From assembly GCA_030762175.1 (NCBI GenBank), contig CM060843.1, positions 31,530,001 to 31,594,000 on the forward strand: a stretch of 64,000 bases of DNA, in the 5' to 3' direction. Positions within the stretch are counted from its first letter, which is position 1. The number at the start of each line of letters is the position of its first letter. The notes under the pieces are model-generated. The model had not been told where the DNA came from and searched no databases. It worked only from the letters and a program-made list of their open reading frames with translations. The stretch is from Metallyticus violacea (Eukaryota; Arthropoda; Insecta; Mantodea; Metallyticidae). Of this stretch, positions 32,096 to 43,575 are shown piece after piece. The position numbers and the translations under genes were made by a program.

Positions 32096-32219
32096 CTGCA
32101 TAATTCAATGGTAAGTGGAGAATAAGTGTATTAAATTGATTCACTAGCTAACTAAGAATAAATTAATTGTTTCACTGTATCAGTTCCGACACGAAATTAA
32201 TTTTAAATTTAATACTTAA

Positions 32220-33380
32220 TACAATATTGTTCAAGAGTCTTCTTTATGCAATTGAAGAGATTTCCTTATAAGTTATTTTACATGGAGTAAAGTACAAAAA
32301 TGATGTTACTTGCATCAGCTTGATCCAGAACACTTAGCTATAGAATATTTTTTTCTCAGGCTTAATTTTTGAATATTCAATTGAACTTGGAAGCTAATTA
32401 TCAATGGTTTTTTTTTATTTTGCTTTGCATGTTTAAGCTTGATTAAGTATAAAATTTCCAAAAAAATTTTAAATGAACTTGATAATAGTTTCCTCGTAAG
32501 TTCAGGTGATTCAGCTTTCCCATTTTAAATACAAAATATTGTGCTGAAATAATCAGTCTTTTGTTTTCTAAATATTTTATGTTTATTTACATCTTTCAAT
32601 AAAGTATGTCAATCTAATTAGCTTTTTCTTAGGTGCAACATAAAATGGATTCTCACATCTTAGCTGTTTTGAAAATTATACATATATTTTCTCTAGTCAA
32701 TATTATTGTGATATGAAAATAAAGCTGAAATAGAAATTGATTTTCAATATTGTGCATTAATCTTTATAGTACAAAATTTTAGATTATACAACTTTTTTAG
32801 AGTGTTCCTAATTCAAATAATTCAGTGTGTAATATAACAAAACTAGTAAAATTTGAGTGAATTCCTTATACATAATTTGTTACATTATGCTATATTTCAC
32901 TGTGAAAATCCCTGCTATTTAAATCTAAATTCAATGTCTGTGTCCACTGAATGTTTTTTATGATTTCTTTCTCATGACATGGTTTTTCATACAAGAAACT
33001 CTTTGGGAGGTTATAGGAAGGGTCTTGTGGGTGTGATTGTATTTTGTTAGTACATTTCATTACCATTGGCTAATGAATTTTGCATTAAGCTTTGAATCCT
33101 TGCATTGCAGTCATGTCAAAGAGGAATGAAAGACAAAAATTGTTATGTTGATTTACCATTTGAACTTTGTTTAATGGCAAACATGTGCTTGTATAAAATT
33201 GCCATATCCCATTTTGTATTGACCAGTGATAAGGTGCTACATAAATTATTTTTGTATTGCGCACACATTGTTTAGCATGATATTAAAATGATTGTGCCAT
33301 ATTTATAGCTGCAGCACTTTAAGCTTAATTTTTAATCCATTAATGTGTCACAATTATATTTTGTTGAGATATAACGCATT
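32220..33380. other. No gene recognised
   Basis: AT-rich DNA without recognisable coding or repeat structure. Confidence 0.3.
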
Positions 33381-33386
33381 GTAGCC

Positions 33387-33666
33387 TTTTTTTTTCCCCC
33401 CCCCCTCTCCCCGACACACTTTAACATCTCAGGTCATCAGTATCCCATTCAAATCAGGGTATGACAAATTTTGCTCAGGGGCCTCTATTTTTCAGGCTTG
33501 AGGTTCTTTATTGCGCTGTAAATGTATGACACATGACCCCATGGCTTTACTTCCCTTCCGAAGGAAGCCATACTTAGGATTTTTATGCCCGAAAAAATCC
33601 ATCAGCCAGGCCGGGATCGAACCTGGCAAGAAGGCAAGTATGGTTACCACTACACCATCAGGATTG
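33387..33666 (-). mobile_element. SINE family 1, minus strand, with TSD
   Basis: Body and tRNA-like head as in the other family 1 copies, read right to left; part of the anticodon-arm region is deleted (CCTGGCAAGAAGGCAAG on plus). Flanked by ACGCATTGTAGCC (33374-33386) and ATGCATTATAGCC (33667-33679), a 13-bp duplication with two differences. A poly-C/poly-T run at the left forms its tail. Confidence 0.9.
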
Positions 33667-33711
33667 ATGCATTATAGCCAAATTTTCACATTTATGTTAA
33701 TCAATTTACAG

Positions 33712-33839
33712 CACACTGTCTGTTACTATAGCACAGGCTTAAAGTGTGTAATTATCAACTGGTGTGCCCAAGTTCATTTCATAGTAAAGAGCAGTTCTGT
33801 AAGTGGAATTTCATCGGGAGTGTTTCTAAACCTTGAAAG
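33712..33839 (+). CDS. Candidate internal exon, unrecognised protein
   Basis: An acceptor (AATCAATTTACAG) and a strong donor (GAAAG then GTATGTGT) bound 128 nt with one open frame: HTVCYYSTGLKCVIINW, then CAQVHFIVKSSSVSG and VFLNLE. No family recognised. A SINE lies in the presumed intron just upstream. Chance occurrence is possible. Confidence 0.28.
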
Positions 33840-33849
33840 GTATGTGTCA

Positions 33850-36230
33850 CATGACTTATGACACTGGCAAATTCTGTACTCCCTTGCTTCATCGGTAATT
33901 CATTCCATTCATCATCTTAAAAAAAGAAAATTACAAGCTTTCTTTGCAGGATGCATGTATATGCTTTGTGAGTGACGTGTTTGTTGGATGTATAACATAA
34001 GGTTGTCACATAAGTTCATTTTCTTCTTCATTATGTTTTATTCACTAACAAAGCCTGAGAAAACTGCACATCCCCAACTCAGCTGTAATAAAAAGTTGGT
34101 GATTAATCAGAAGTAGGATTTAAATGAATGGTCATTCACAGCAAACAAATTTTATGTTGTACAGGTTGTATTGCTAGATATCTGGAAGCTGATAAATTCC
34201 ACCATTAGTAACAAGATCATTCAAGGTCAATCACAAGCATACTGAACTGTGCAACACATGCATGGTCATTGAACCACCCTATGTTACAGGCATAATTTAG
34301 TAATCAGATAATATAGCCATATAGAGGTTTTCTCAGGTGCTTAGTGTAGTTCAGATTGATGAAACTTAAGATAAAAATGAACATATGTAATAAGTTGATC
34401 TAATTATGTAGTAGCAAAGCATTGCTCTTCATATAAACATTAAACTGCTATAAGATGCTATTGGCACATTAACCAATAGATTTATGATTATTGCTTTATT
34501 AACTAAAAATTGTTGCTTTATATTTCACTAGATTGTCATTTACTGCTACTTTCTGACAGCTCATATCTGTTTTTTAATATCTCTGATGTATTTTTCCATA
34601 ACTATAGTTTTGTACTGCTGTGTGATGCATAAGCACTGTGTACTATATTTTAATTTAATATTATCTGCTTTACATTTCATGTGAAACTTAGCATTCAGAG
34701 TTATTCATAAAAGATTCTCACAGGATGCATCAAATTTCATTCATTGTAAATATGTACATAATATATACAAGGTTGTATTTAGGCACATTATGTTTATCTT
34801 TGCATTATATTTAAAAGAGTATGCATTGAGATGTTTATTATAGTTCCTCCTCCTTCATATAGTTTCTTCATTTTAAATGGAGTAAAAATTCATATTTTCC
34901 CTACCACTTTTAATGTAGATAAGCTTTTCCATGGTTAGATTATTAAGTTTTTAAGGTTGTAGAAAATATAAATATTTTTTTTGAAATAGCAAATCTCTAC
35001 TTAAATAATTTTGATATGTAATTAATTCCCCCATCTTATTTTTAAGACAAAATGGTTATGTTGTTCATTGAAAATTAAAATTAGTAGTTAATTTCAGATT
35101 GTGTTTTAATAGAGGACTGTTAATCTTATAGTATAGGTTATACATTCTAGAGAGAACAAAATGACCATTATTTAGTCCTTGTTGTTGGTTGTTTGAAACC
35201 CTAATATTCCTAGGTGGTATATATATAGTAAGGATTTACCTCAAAGAGGATATTTGTGTAATAATTGCTTATATAACCTATTGATTTTGTGAAATTCCAT
35301 AAATTTTTTTGTTTATGGATGGAGCATAAGCGGGGAACAAGTTGTTTTCCAGTTGATGTTTATTCTGTTTCTCTTAAATCACCAATTCCACTTTTTCAGA
35401 AAGTCGTACATGTTAAAAAATATTCCATTGTAATTTTACCACTTGCTGCTACCTGGAACTAAATTTGGAACTAAAAATTGCTCCAATCAGAACTCAATGG
35501 AGTTACTGTGCTATTTTTGTGAACTTATCTGTTATTCATATTAAGATAATGTATTGCAAACTTGCCTAAGCTTGATATATGTTTAGCAAATATCTGAAAA
35601 ATAAATATCTTGTACATCAAACTGTTTGGCAAGAATTAAAAGCTACTTGCCATTTAGGACCCTCTGAAAGTTCTGTAATATTGAAAAGTAGCATGCAGTA
35701 TTCATATATACATGTTTGTAATTATATCATCAAAACTTGATTCATATGTAATTTATTTTGATTGTACTGATACAATACCAGCTTTCAGTTATAGCAAATT
35801 ATTTTTGGGAATGGTTTGATGTCAAAGGTATTATTCTGAGTGGCTGTTGTATTATTTACGTTAGTCTGCCTTCAGTAATTGACCAAAAAAAAAAAAAAAA
35901 AACTATTCAGGAGCAACATTTGAAACAAACAATAAAGGCTGAATTTCACTGCACAAGTTTGTTGTATATACACAAATGATATATTTTTGTATAATATAAT
36001 ATAATATAAATCTGATTAGGGCTTGCTTGCTGTTTAAGAGAAATAATAAATGTGGTATATCATTCTGCATCTGTTGAATTTGTTCACTTTAATTTCTTGT
36101 AGATTAAGTGTGTATGCATGCAGGTGTGTGAGACAGAGGTCTTAATTTAATGGGGAAATAGTCAGAAGAATGGATGATTAAATAAAATCAGTGCTAGAAC
36201 TGAATTTTTTTTATTTTTGAATGGTGTTAA
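33850..36230. other. No gene recognised
   Basis: About 2.4 kb of AT-rich DNA with a poly-A run near 35884-35901 and a short TATAA-type repeat near 35990-36008. No coding signal found. Confidence 0.3.
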
Positions 36231-36242
36231 AAGTGAAAATAG

Positions 36243-36283
36243 GTGTTAAACACCTATTTTCACTACTGAGGCACTACAGGTGC
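36243..36283 (-). repeat. SINE family 2 3'-end fragment
   Basis: Plus-strand GTGTTAAACACC, ATTTTCACTACTGAGG and CACTACAGG match the 3' end of SINE family 2 read backwards (compare TTTAATGCCCATTTTTACTATTGAGGCACCACAGG at 23.8 kb in parts). It overlaps a 15-bp perfect hairpin (36233-36263). Confidence 0.55.
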
Positions 36284-36289
36284 TGAAAA

Positions 36290-37560
36290 TTCAACAAACT
36301 GAATCTCTACTTCAGAATGAATTTTAAGCTTAAAATGCATTTTGGTTATGTCTGCTTGAGCCTGTGTTGTTATTTTAAAATATAGGATTAAAAAAGCTGC
36401 TATTTAATTATAATAGGTAAGTTATGCAAGTTTTATGATGTACACATATTTGTAAACTGCAATAGTACTGGAAAGAAATGATGAGAGGACAAATAAGATA
36501 AATGGGATGTATCTATAAGCACGTAGTTCCTGAGGGCAAAGAACTTCCATCACTGTTAGAACTGATTCATTTTCATTTCACAAAAGGAGCCAGTTTTTGT
36601 GAACCTTTTTTTTATATCCCTGTCCATAAGAGCCATTAAAGATTCAAATTTATAATTAAAATACAAAGGCTGCAAAATTTTGCAAACAGAGAATAAAAAC
36701 AAAGAAAGAAAATAATAGCAGAAAAAAAATTGTATCAACCATTTTTTTTTTAAATAAAGTCATATTTATGTTCATAAATAATAATTCTAAATAATTAGAA
36801 CTCTTTTAAATAAAAATTAATTATTCAAGTTTTTATATCTATATGTTAACTGAGAAAGTGCCACTTCTTTTTCATAAATTACTAAGATAAAGAGAAGAGA
36901 ATGCAAAATAGCTTTAAAAGGTAAGATTTAAATTACATCTCTGTGTTCCAATAAAGTAAAAAAAGCTACCCCAACTATTACAAAATCACTAACATCAATT
37001 CTATTATCATCAGTGTAATAACAATAAATAATTTAGGTACAAAAAATTATTTTAGTGTTCTTTTTGATTACCACTTTTAAATGTCCCCCCCTGCTATGAA
37101 CCAAAGTTGCCTCTGCTACTAAATTTTTGGTTTTGATTGATAAACAAATGCACATTAAAGACTATATATAATGGTAGTAATTTTGCGACAGACTTTTAGT
37201 AATGAGATGCATTCTTCCTATAAAACTTTTCTGTGTTGACACACATTAAGATATTATATTTTATTATTATTAAGTCAGTTAACAATATATGAGTAACTTT
37301 CTGCAGCCAAATATATATATAGAAGTGCTAGAGTTCTTCTGTGGCAGAGGATAAATAATTATATCCATATTTGTCTTCTTGCCAAAGAAGAACTCTTAGC
37401 AGTTCGACATATAGCGATTACAAATCTGTGACTTTTTCTTAGTGTTTTATCCTTTTCTGCTTTTTAGTTACTGTTATTTTAGTTACATTGTTAATAGTGT
37501 TATATTATTTTTCATTTATATAGTGTATATATACATATACACACAAATTTCTTCATTTGT
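36290..37560. other. No gene recognised
   Basis: AT-rich DNA. No coding signal. Confidence 0.3.
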
Positions 37561-37569
37561 GTATTTGTA

Positions 37570-38030
37570 TATGGTGTGAACTGCTGAAAATCCTTATTGA
37601 TTCAACCATTGCCCATCTCTTAGTGCCTCTTTTCCAATACTTCCTGAATACCCTTCTTCCATGTTATCTGCATACTTTCTCTTTTCAGTCTCTTTGATGA
37701 AATCCATTAATATGTTATTTATGGTAATCTCTCTTAATTCACTGACGTTAGATGTCCATACCATATTAGTTGCTTTGTTGAAATATTCTCCATAAAGTTT
37801 ATTTTTTATTCTCATTTGTTAACTCAGCACATTATTCGTGATTCTCTCTCTTGTGAGACTCTTGCTAGATGTCTCCAGTAAACCATTTTATTGTCAAAAG
37901 TCTATTTTTAAAATTATTATTCAGTTGCTAGACTTCTGCACCCCATATAAAACTGTACTTCTAACAACTGATTTATAAATTTGACATTTGGTTTCCTTTT
38001 TAATCTGTTTATTCCACAATATAGAATTTA
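37570..38030 (-). pseudogene. LINE 5 C-terminal remnant, minus strand
   Basis: On minus: KETKCQIYKSVVRSTVLYG, then, across stops, LIWYGHLTSVN and ADNMEEGYSGSIGKEALRDG followed by QWLNQ. This is the usual tail of arthropod LINE polyproteins (KLQIYKT.VRPVLLYG, RLRWYGHV.RM, the basic GR.R.SW..G...L..RGL..GDW). The reverse-transcriptase core is not found, so only the 3' end remains. Confidence 0.65.
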
Positions 38031-38249
38031 GAACTGCAAATGTATACTTTTCCTCCCCTTTTTTTTTTTTTTGTCTCCCCATCAGTAATGTTTGCACAAT
38101 TATTATTCACTGCTTTATTTTAAATAATTCTGTTGATCTCCTATTATCACATAATATTATTTTTCAAAATAAAACTTTAGATCTAACTTTTCTTACTCTT
38201 CAATGAGTTTCCTGTTCATATATTCTAGACAATATTGTTTGACTATTAC

Positions 38250-38690
38250 AAGAGCATTCAGAAATAATTTACAATAGTAGTTTTTGTAACTTATTTATTA
38301 TGCAACATGATTCAATGCACATGGGATCTCTCAATATGCTCCCCACCGACTTCATCCCTTGCTGTCAAATATTTTACTTTGCAGTGAATTGCATGTTGTC
38401 ATATAAGCCATAATCAGGCAAAACAAGATCTGGTGGGTGTTGCACAATGGACCCCAATGATGCCAACTTTGTGATCATGGTGTTGCTTGTGTGGGGCCGT
38501 GCATTGTCATATTGGAGGAACACTCTTGTCAACCGCCCCTCTTTTTGCCTTTTCTGAATCTTGTGTCTAAGTAGTGTAAGGGTCTTGCAGTACACATTGC
38601 TGTTGGCAATCCATTGAGGAAGCCAATTCATTGGCAATATGACTGAAGAGTAAATTTCATGTATCTTGTTCTATGGTTATCTATTTTTCA
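38250..38690 (-). pseudogene. Mariner remnant (third family), minus strand
   Basis: On minus: NSNVYCKTLTLLRHKIQKR, then RLTRVFLQYDNARPHTSNTM (second catalytic D), TKLASLGSIVQHPPDLVLPD (third D, with the PYSPD block shortened) and YGLYDNMQ. The left end GAGCATTCAGAAATAATTTA is probably a terminal inverted repeat. The N-terminal half is missing. Confidence 0.65.
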
Positions 38691-38699
38691 TGGAAAGTG

Positions 38700-39920
38700 C
38701 AACACAATACAGTGCTTCCATTTCATTTTCTGTTAAAACTTCATTCTTGAAAACCTGAAGGACTTGTATATATTGCATTGGAATGACAATTTACCTGAAT
38801 TTGGTCTGGATCATTTGTATTTCAGCACTGTTTTGAAAATACGTAATTTGTATCTCTAACAATACATGTTGCAAGTTGTTTTCCTGCATTTTGTTAAACC
38901 AAAAATCATCATTCCTGTTAATTACAGTATAATTTGTGCTATATTCCTTTGTAATTTCACTAATATTTATGTCATGTTTAATTCTTTCATAGTTTTATTA
39001 AGTGTAAGTAGCTGGAAATACATTTGTTCAGAACAGTATGAAAAAACTTGTGCAACAATGAATCAAAATATGGAACAGCTACAATTCCCCCTTATAGCAG
39101 TAATAAGTAATTATATTAACTTTAATTATATGCAGATTAATCAACTGATTTTAAATAGAGTTGTTTGTTATTGGTGCTTATGCTATTACCTGGATATGGT
39201 GCCAAATCCTTACAAACATGATTTTAATAGATATGTCACTGCATTGTTCTCTGTTAAGCTCCTTATTAGAAGCTTGTTTTATTGGTCTGTAAAGAGGAAT
39301 TATACTTTTTCAAATAAGGGTATATACCCTTTTTCCAAGTGTGTAATTTGATCACATAGAGGCACCAAAATGTATAAAAGCATTAAGCTCAATGGGAACA
39401 AACATTAAAGACTTATGTAATAGATGGATGGGATGGATGTACGGACGGACTAAGTTAATTTCTTTCTTATATAATTTTAAAGGGTAAAGATTTTTACATT
39501 AATATCATTATCAAATTATGATTCACTATGAATATTTGAACTCATTCTCAAAATCCCCTCCTGTTGAAGAAATAAGGTAGAGTTTCATTAGCTGTGTTAT
39601 AGCAAGAACATGATGTTCCTGCAAATAAAGATATTAAGAAACTCTGATATTACTGCATATCTGATCTATCATGCCAGTGTTTGTCCTTAAAAGAAAGGTT
39701 TTTAACTACCAGAAATAGGAATTAGTGAGAAAGAATGAAATTGTTCTTTTTTTTATGTATGTAAATATGTAATAAAGGAAGTGAGACAAGGTACAGAACA
39801 TCTTAAATTTTCCTTATTTCAAAAAATTGCAGAATTTTTCAGATTCTTAGGATTAGTTAATTTACAGATGCTTCTTGCCACATTTAGCTGAAATCTAAAA
39901 AATTTCTCTTCAACCTTTGC
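38700..39920. other. No gene securely recognised
   Basis: A 161-codon open frame runs at 38866-39351 on plus, containing WKYICSEQYEKTCATMNQNM and ending PFSKCVI. It is AT-biased and I recognise no domain, so I do not call it a gene. A possible donor (GTAATT at 39108) lies in it. Confidence 0.25.
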
Positions 39921-39923
39921 AAG

Positions 39924-39994
39924 AATACCAAGAAGACCTCAAGCTAATCAATTTGTTCATTCATCAGTTGAACTTCCTTCTGAATATGAAGCAG
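39924..39994 (+). CDS. Candidate internal exon, unrecognised protein
   Basis: A strong acceptor (TTCTCTTCAACCTTTGCAAG) and a donor (GAAGCAG then GTATTG) bound 71 nt reading IPRRPQANQFVHSSVELPSE then YEA. The composition is unlike the surrounding AT-rich sequence. No family recognised. Confidence 0.28.
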
Positions 39995-39999
39995 GTATT

Positions 40000-41880
40000 G
40001 CTTTTCACAAAAATAATGGAGATGTGCCTAAACATGTCGTTTTCTTCAAATCATTTTCATACATACAACACATTTACAGTATGTATAACCAGTAATTGTT
40101 TGCAGCCCATTCTTCATGAAACACATTTGCTATGTACTAGAAAGCAGGCATTTCACAATTTTCTTAGACCATAAATCACTAACCTAATTTCAAACAGCAT
40201 TCAGAGAAAGCACTAAGTACCTTTATCTTCTAGACTGTGTTAGTCAATTTAATACAAACACAATTATCTTTTTAGAGAAGAAAATATGACAGCTGGCTCA
40301 TGTGATGTACCAGTGCATATATCACATCTTTTAGCGTTCCACTAAGAAAGTGTGCCAAAATTTTATGAGGAGAAGTGGAAGTGAAATAGTGGAGGCATTG
40401 GAGGAACCTACAATAATGTGGGCAATTACTTACTAATGTTAGTATGGATATAGGTATTTTTATATAGGATATAAAAATATATTTTCATTCACCTTGAATT
40501 TATTAGTATTTCAATGTACCAGTTCATTACAGTGCTGTGAGAAACCTCTTGAATTCATATATGACACAATACTGTGTATTTTTCCATCAGAAAACAGGGC
40601 AAATAAAAAAACATCTCTTTTGATAAGCTCAAGTCAGCTTTTCTACTGAAGGGTTTGGTATTCAACTTTCAGCCCTTGAGTTATATGCCAATCACAAATG
40701 AGCTACAGATATTAGACCTCTCAAATCTCCACCACAAGACTATGTAGTATAGATAAAATGTCAGAGTTTTTAATATTGTAGACAGCAAGTGAATTGAGAC
40801 AGAGTTTGTCTTTGTATCAGTATTACAAAGAGAGTCAAATAATTGTGTGTGTGAATGCATGGTGGGTCTTCCCCCCTCTCCCATTTGTTGATATTCAATA
40901 CAAGTATGTACCATGTGTCACTATATAAGTAGTCCTATGGCAACATTGCTAGTCTGAAGAAACTTAATTTTAATTAACCATGGGTTTAATGAAAAAAAAA
41001 TGCATTAAAAGCTTTTTATTATTTTTTGCATACTATACTAAATAAAGCTAAACTAAAATACTTGAGGGGTTGTGCTGTGCGTAGCTAAACAAGGAAAAAT
41101 GCTAGATAAACATATACCCAAAAATTCAAAATATAATGAAAAAAAATAATGTAAACAAGCTTAATTTAAATTGCTTACATTCAAATCTAATGATGTTTTC
41201 CACCTGCTTCAGTGCACACTTGAATACCCTGTTACACATTTTCAAATATCCCAGAAAATTTGGAAATGGTTTTGCAGGCATCTATAAGGTGTTGGTAAAG
41301 CATCTGAATGGAAGTTACATAAACTAGGGTATTTAAATGCTCTCACAAATAAAAATCTATTGCATAAGATCCAGTGAACATATGAGCCATAAAACAGTGC
41401 AACTCTAGCCATCCATTTATTATGGTAGATATTTATTTGCTCTATTTGTTAAATTCCTGGATCTTAAAAGAAGACGGGAGTAGTCAATTTACAACATAAG
41501 TTTGTTGACCAATTTCCTTAAATAATAAATCACTGATTCAAAATATTAGCATTTACTGCATTCATATAAATACACATTTAGATTAATCATTTGGAAAATG
41601 ATATGGAATACATCACAATATAATAATACAGTAATATATAATTAAGAACTACAATAATGACCTAAGAGTGTAAACATTCAATGTATAAAAATAATAAATG
41701 ATCGGTGCGAATAAATATAGAGAACTAATAACTTATTGGACAACATTAATTCATAAGCTATTTATAGCACTTACTATTCAAGAAAAATAAAATTCATTAG
41801 TAATTTCCACAGATGTCACCACATTCATCCCATAATTTTCAGATAACTGAATAGCTTGTAGAACATAGGCTTTCATGGCT
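40000..41880. other. No gene recognised
   Basis: AT-rich DNA. A short open stretch after TTATCTTTTTAG at about 40276 (ENMTAGSCDVPVHISHLLAF) is exon-like but ends at a stop, and is too short to call. Confidence 0.3.
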
Positions 41881-41884
41881 GGTG

Positions 41885-42105
41885 TCAACTATGCAAACTG
41901 AGTAAGGCTGTGGACCAATGAGATTATTCTCCTCCATCTTTCAGCAGTCACTGCTGTGTCTTCAAGAAGTTTACATCAAGCACACCATTGGTGGTGTCCA
42001 TTGCAATCATGGATGAAATGTCAGAGAAGATGGAGGAGCAGAATCCCATTGGACCACAGGCTTACAGCCCACAACACTCAGTTTACATAGATGAATAGAT
42101 CGTTT
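41885..42105. repeat. Foldback (inverted-repeat) element
   Basis: CTATGCAAACTGAGT, GCTGTGGACCAATGAGATT and CTCCTCCATCTT on the left (41908-41980) return in inverted form on the right (AAGATGGAGGAG, AATCCCATTGGACCACAG, ACTCAGTTTACATAG; 42029-42094). The arms are about 60 bp with small gaps, with a centre of about 50-90 bp. No coding capacity, and not similar to the Penelope ends. Confidence 0.7.
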
Positions 42106-42427
42106 TTTAAATTATTTTTCTTTTAATTTATCTATATTTCTCTTTATAGTTTTGACTATATTCATCAGTTGAGTAAAATTGGTTAAATTCTAAGAATTTA
42201 TATTGTTCATTTTTAATATATTTACTGGTCTTACATTTTTAAGCAATCAAATAGTTTATTATATAATTTTATGGCATTATATTTATTATTCGGTACATCT
42301 TGAATAACATGGTTAAAATGTGTCCCATTGTGCATATGCACATGTGATTGCCCTTGTTGCCAGAGGCACAATATCAAAATTCTGAAAAAGTATTTACATT
42401 GAACTCCATATAGATATTAACTTACAG

Positions 42428-42722
42428 CTGCTGCAAGTGTCTAGATTAAATTGCACCATGAAATTTTCCATCTGCCCTGAATTACTGATTGTGAAAATTT
42501 GTGATACAACCACTCCCAAATATTGCTTCATCAGGAGACAATGGATTGGTATTTTGCTGAAAGATCCATCATCTAAAGTTTTCCCCTGCAATAATCATCA
42601 CATTGAAGTTAATACTCTTTATGAAGTACTTTCTTTGCAGTCATGTGACATAGAGGAAATGTCAACACCAAATTGTCTTGTACTGGATCTTCAGCATATT
42701 GCTTTAGAATCTGCACTTCCAT
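42428..42722 (+). CDS. Candidate internal exon, possibly Tudor-like
   Basis: An acceptor (GATATTAACTTACAG) and a good donor (CCAT then GTAAGATG) bound a 295-nt stretch with a single open frame of 98 codons. It includes VSRLNCTMKFSICPELLIVK, ICDTTTPKYCFIRRQW, VFPCNNHHIEVNTLYEVLSL and CLVLDLQHIALESALP. The final segment loosely recalls the end of an extended Tudor domain (LP..L.LP.QAI.C.L), but this is weak. No stop codons, moderate GC and no similarity to the transposons here make it the best orphan exon in the window. Confidence 0.4.
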
Positions 42723-43399
42723 GTAAGATGCACAAGAAGTTCTATATCTTGTTATTGTTAATTATACATTTTCAGCAGAGCACATTATAATTTAATTTAC
42801 ATAAACATATAGTAACTCTAAAAGTTAGGCAGTGCCAAAGCTGAGGTTCTCCCATTTCTTAACTACCAGGTTATACATGTATGATAAATAACCCCTAAAA
42901 TAAATTACTAATTTTTACCACTGCGTGCCCTCAAGCTCCTTCCTTATACTTCTTCTCCACTTATGCCTTACTTTTCCTAAAAATTCCCCTATCTTATTCT
43001 CATTTTCTCTACTCTTTTGATAACTTTTTTGATGCTACTGTTTCTTGATATAATTTGTCCCATTTTCCATCCCAAATACTATACCTCCACCTTTTTACCA
43101 TTTCATATTCAATTAAACAGTGGAACCAACTTTCCCTTGTTTCCCACATATAATGCACCCTTCTTTACAATTTGTCCTTAATCCTTTTAGAAATATATCC
43201 CTGTACACATCCAAGCAAAACCTGTTCTTCCAAATTGGTCACAAATGCCTATATATTTCTCCCAACCCAATTTCTTTTAACTACTTTGTATAAATCTAAG
43301 GAATCTTTATCCTTTTAAGCTATCCCAAATCTCTTTTCTCTCTATGTCTTCTACCCTCTGTCTCATTCTTTCCAAAATCCACAATTATCTGGAAGTTTT

Positions 43400-43575
43400 T
43401 CCTCCAGTCGACAATGGACTGATAATGCGAACAAAGGGTTTGTGAAACTGGTCCTACATATTTAAACAAGTGGAACAAAAGAGCGTTAGTTCAACTCAGT
43501 CACACACTGATCTTAATATATGATTAGCTCCACTGTGCAATGTTCTAGTTAACAATTTTAGTCCACAAACATTAT
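43400..43575 (+). mobile_element. Penelope end fragment inside LINE 2
   Basis: It begins at a hammerhead-like motif and runs through TACATATTTAAACAAGTGGA and TATATGATTAGCTCCACTGT to GTTCTAGTTA. This matches the terminal part of the Penelope end at 25.8-25.94 kb (ATATTTAAACAAATAAGTGG, TATATGATTAGCTTCACTGT, GTTCCAATTA). The flanks on both sides are LINE 2. Confidence 0.7.
43419..43453 (+). ncRNA. Hammerhead-ribozyme-like motif, core mutated
   Basis: On plus: CTGATAA (core G changed to A), T, stem II GCGAAC / GTTTGT with 5-nt loop (six pairs), GAAAC, TG, GTC. The stem is intact, but the core change should inactivate it. Confidence 0.5.

Larger units (their letters stand above)
31845..32210. mobile_element. 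Palindromic Penelope-end dimer (32 kb)
   Basis: The arms meet between the two AGCTCACAG / CACAGCTG boxes at about 32044-32061. CACTTACCATTGAATTATAC faces ATAATTCAATGGTAAGTGG, and AATTAGCTAGTGAATTGATTT faces AAATTGATTCACTAGCTAAC. The left arm continues to a terminal TTGGAACTTGCACAGTGAAG that matches the Penelope end CTTCACTGTAAAAGTTCCAA at 25.9 kb. It carries an extra 20-bp near-palindrome (TGATATCATTGTATGATTCA facing TGAATCATACAGTGATATCA). No coding sequence; it is pure terminal repeat. Confidence 0.8.

Noticed and set aside
38866..39351. A 161-codon plus-strand frame as a gene
   Set aside because: AT-biased, no recognisable domain, no consistent splice or start context; kept only as unexplained sequence.
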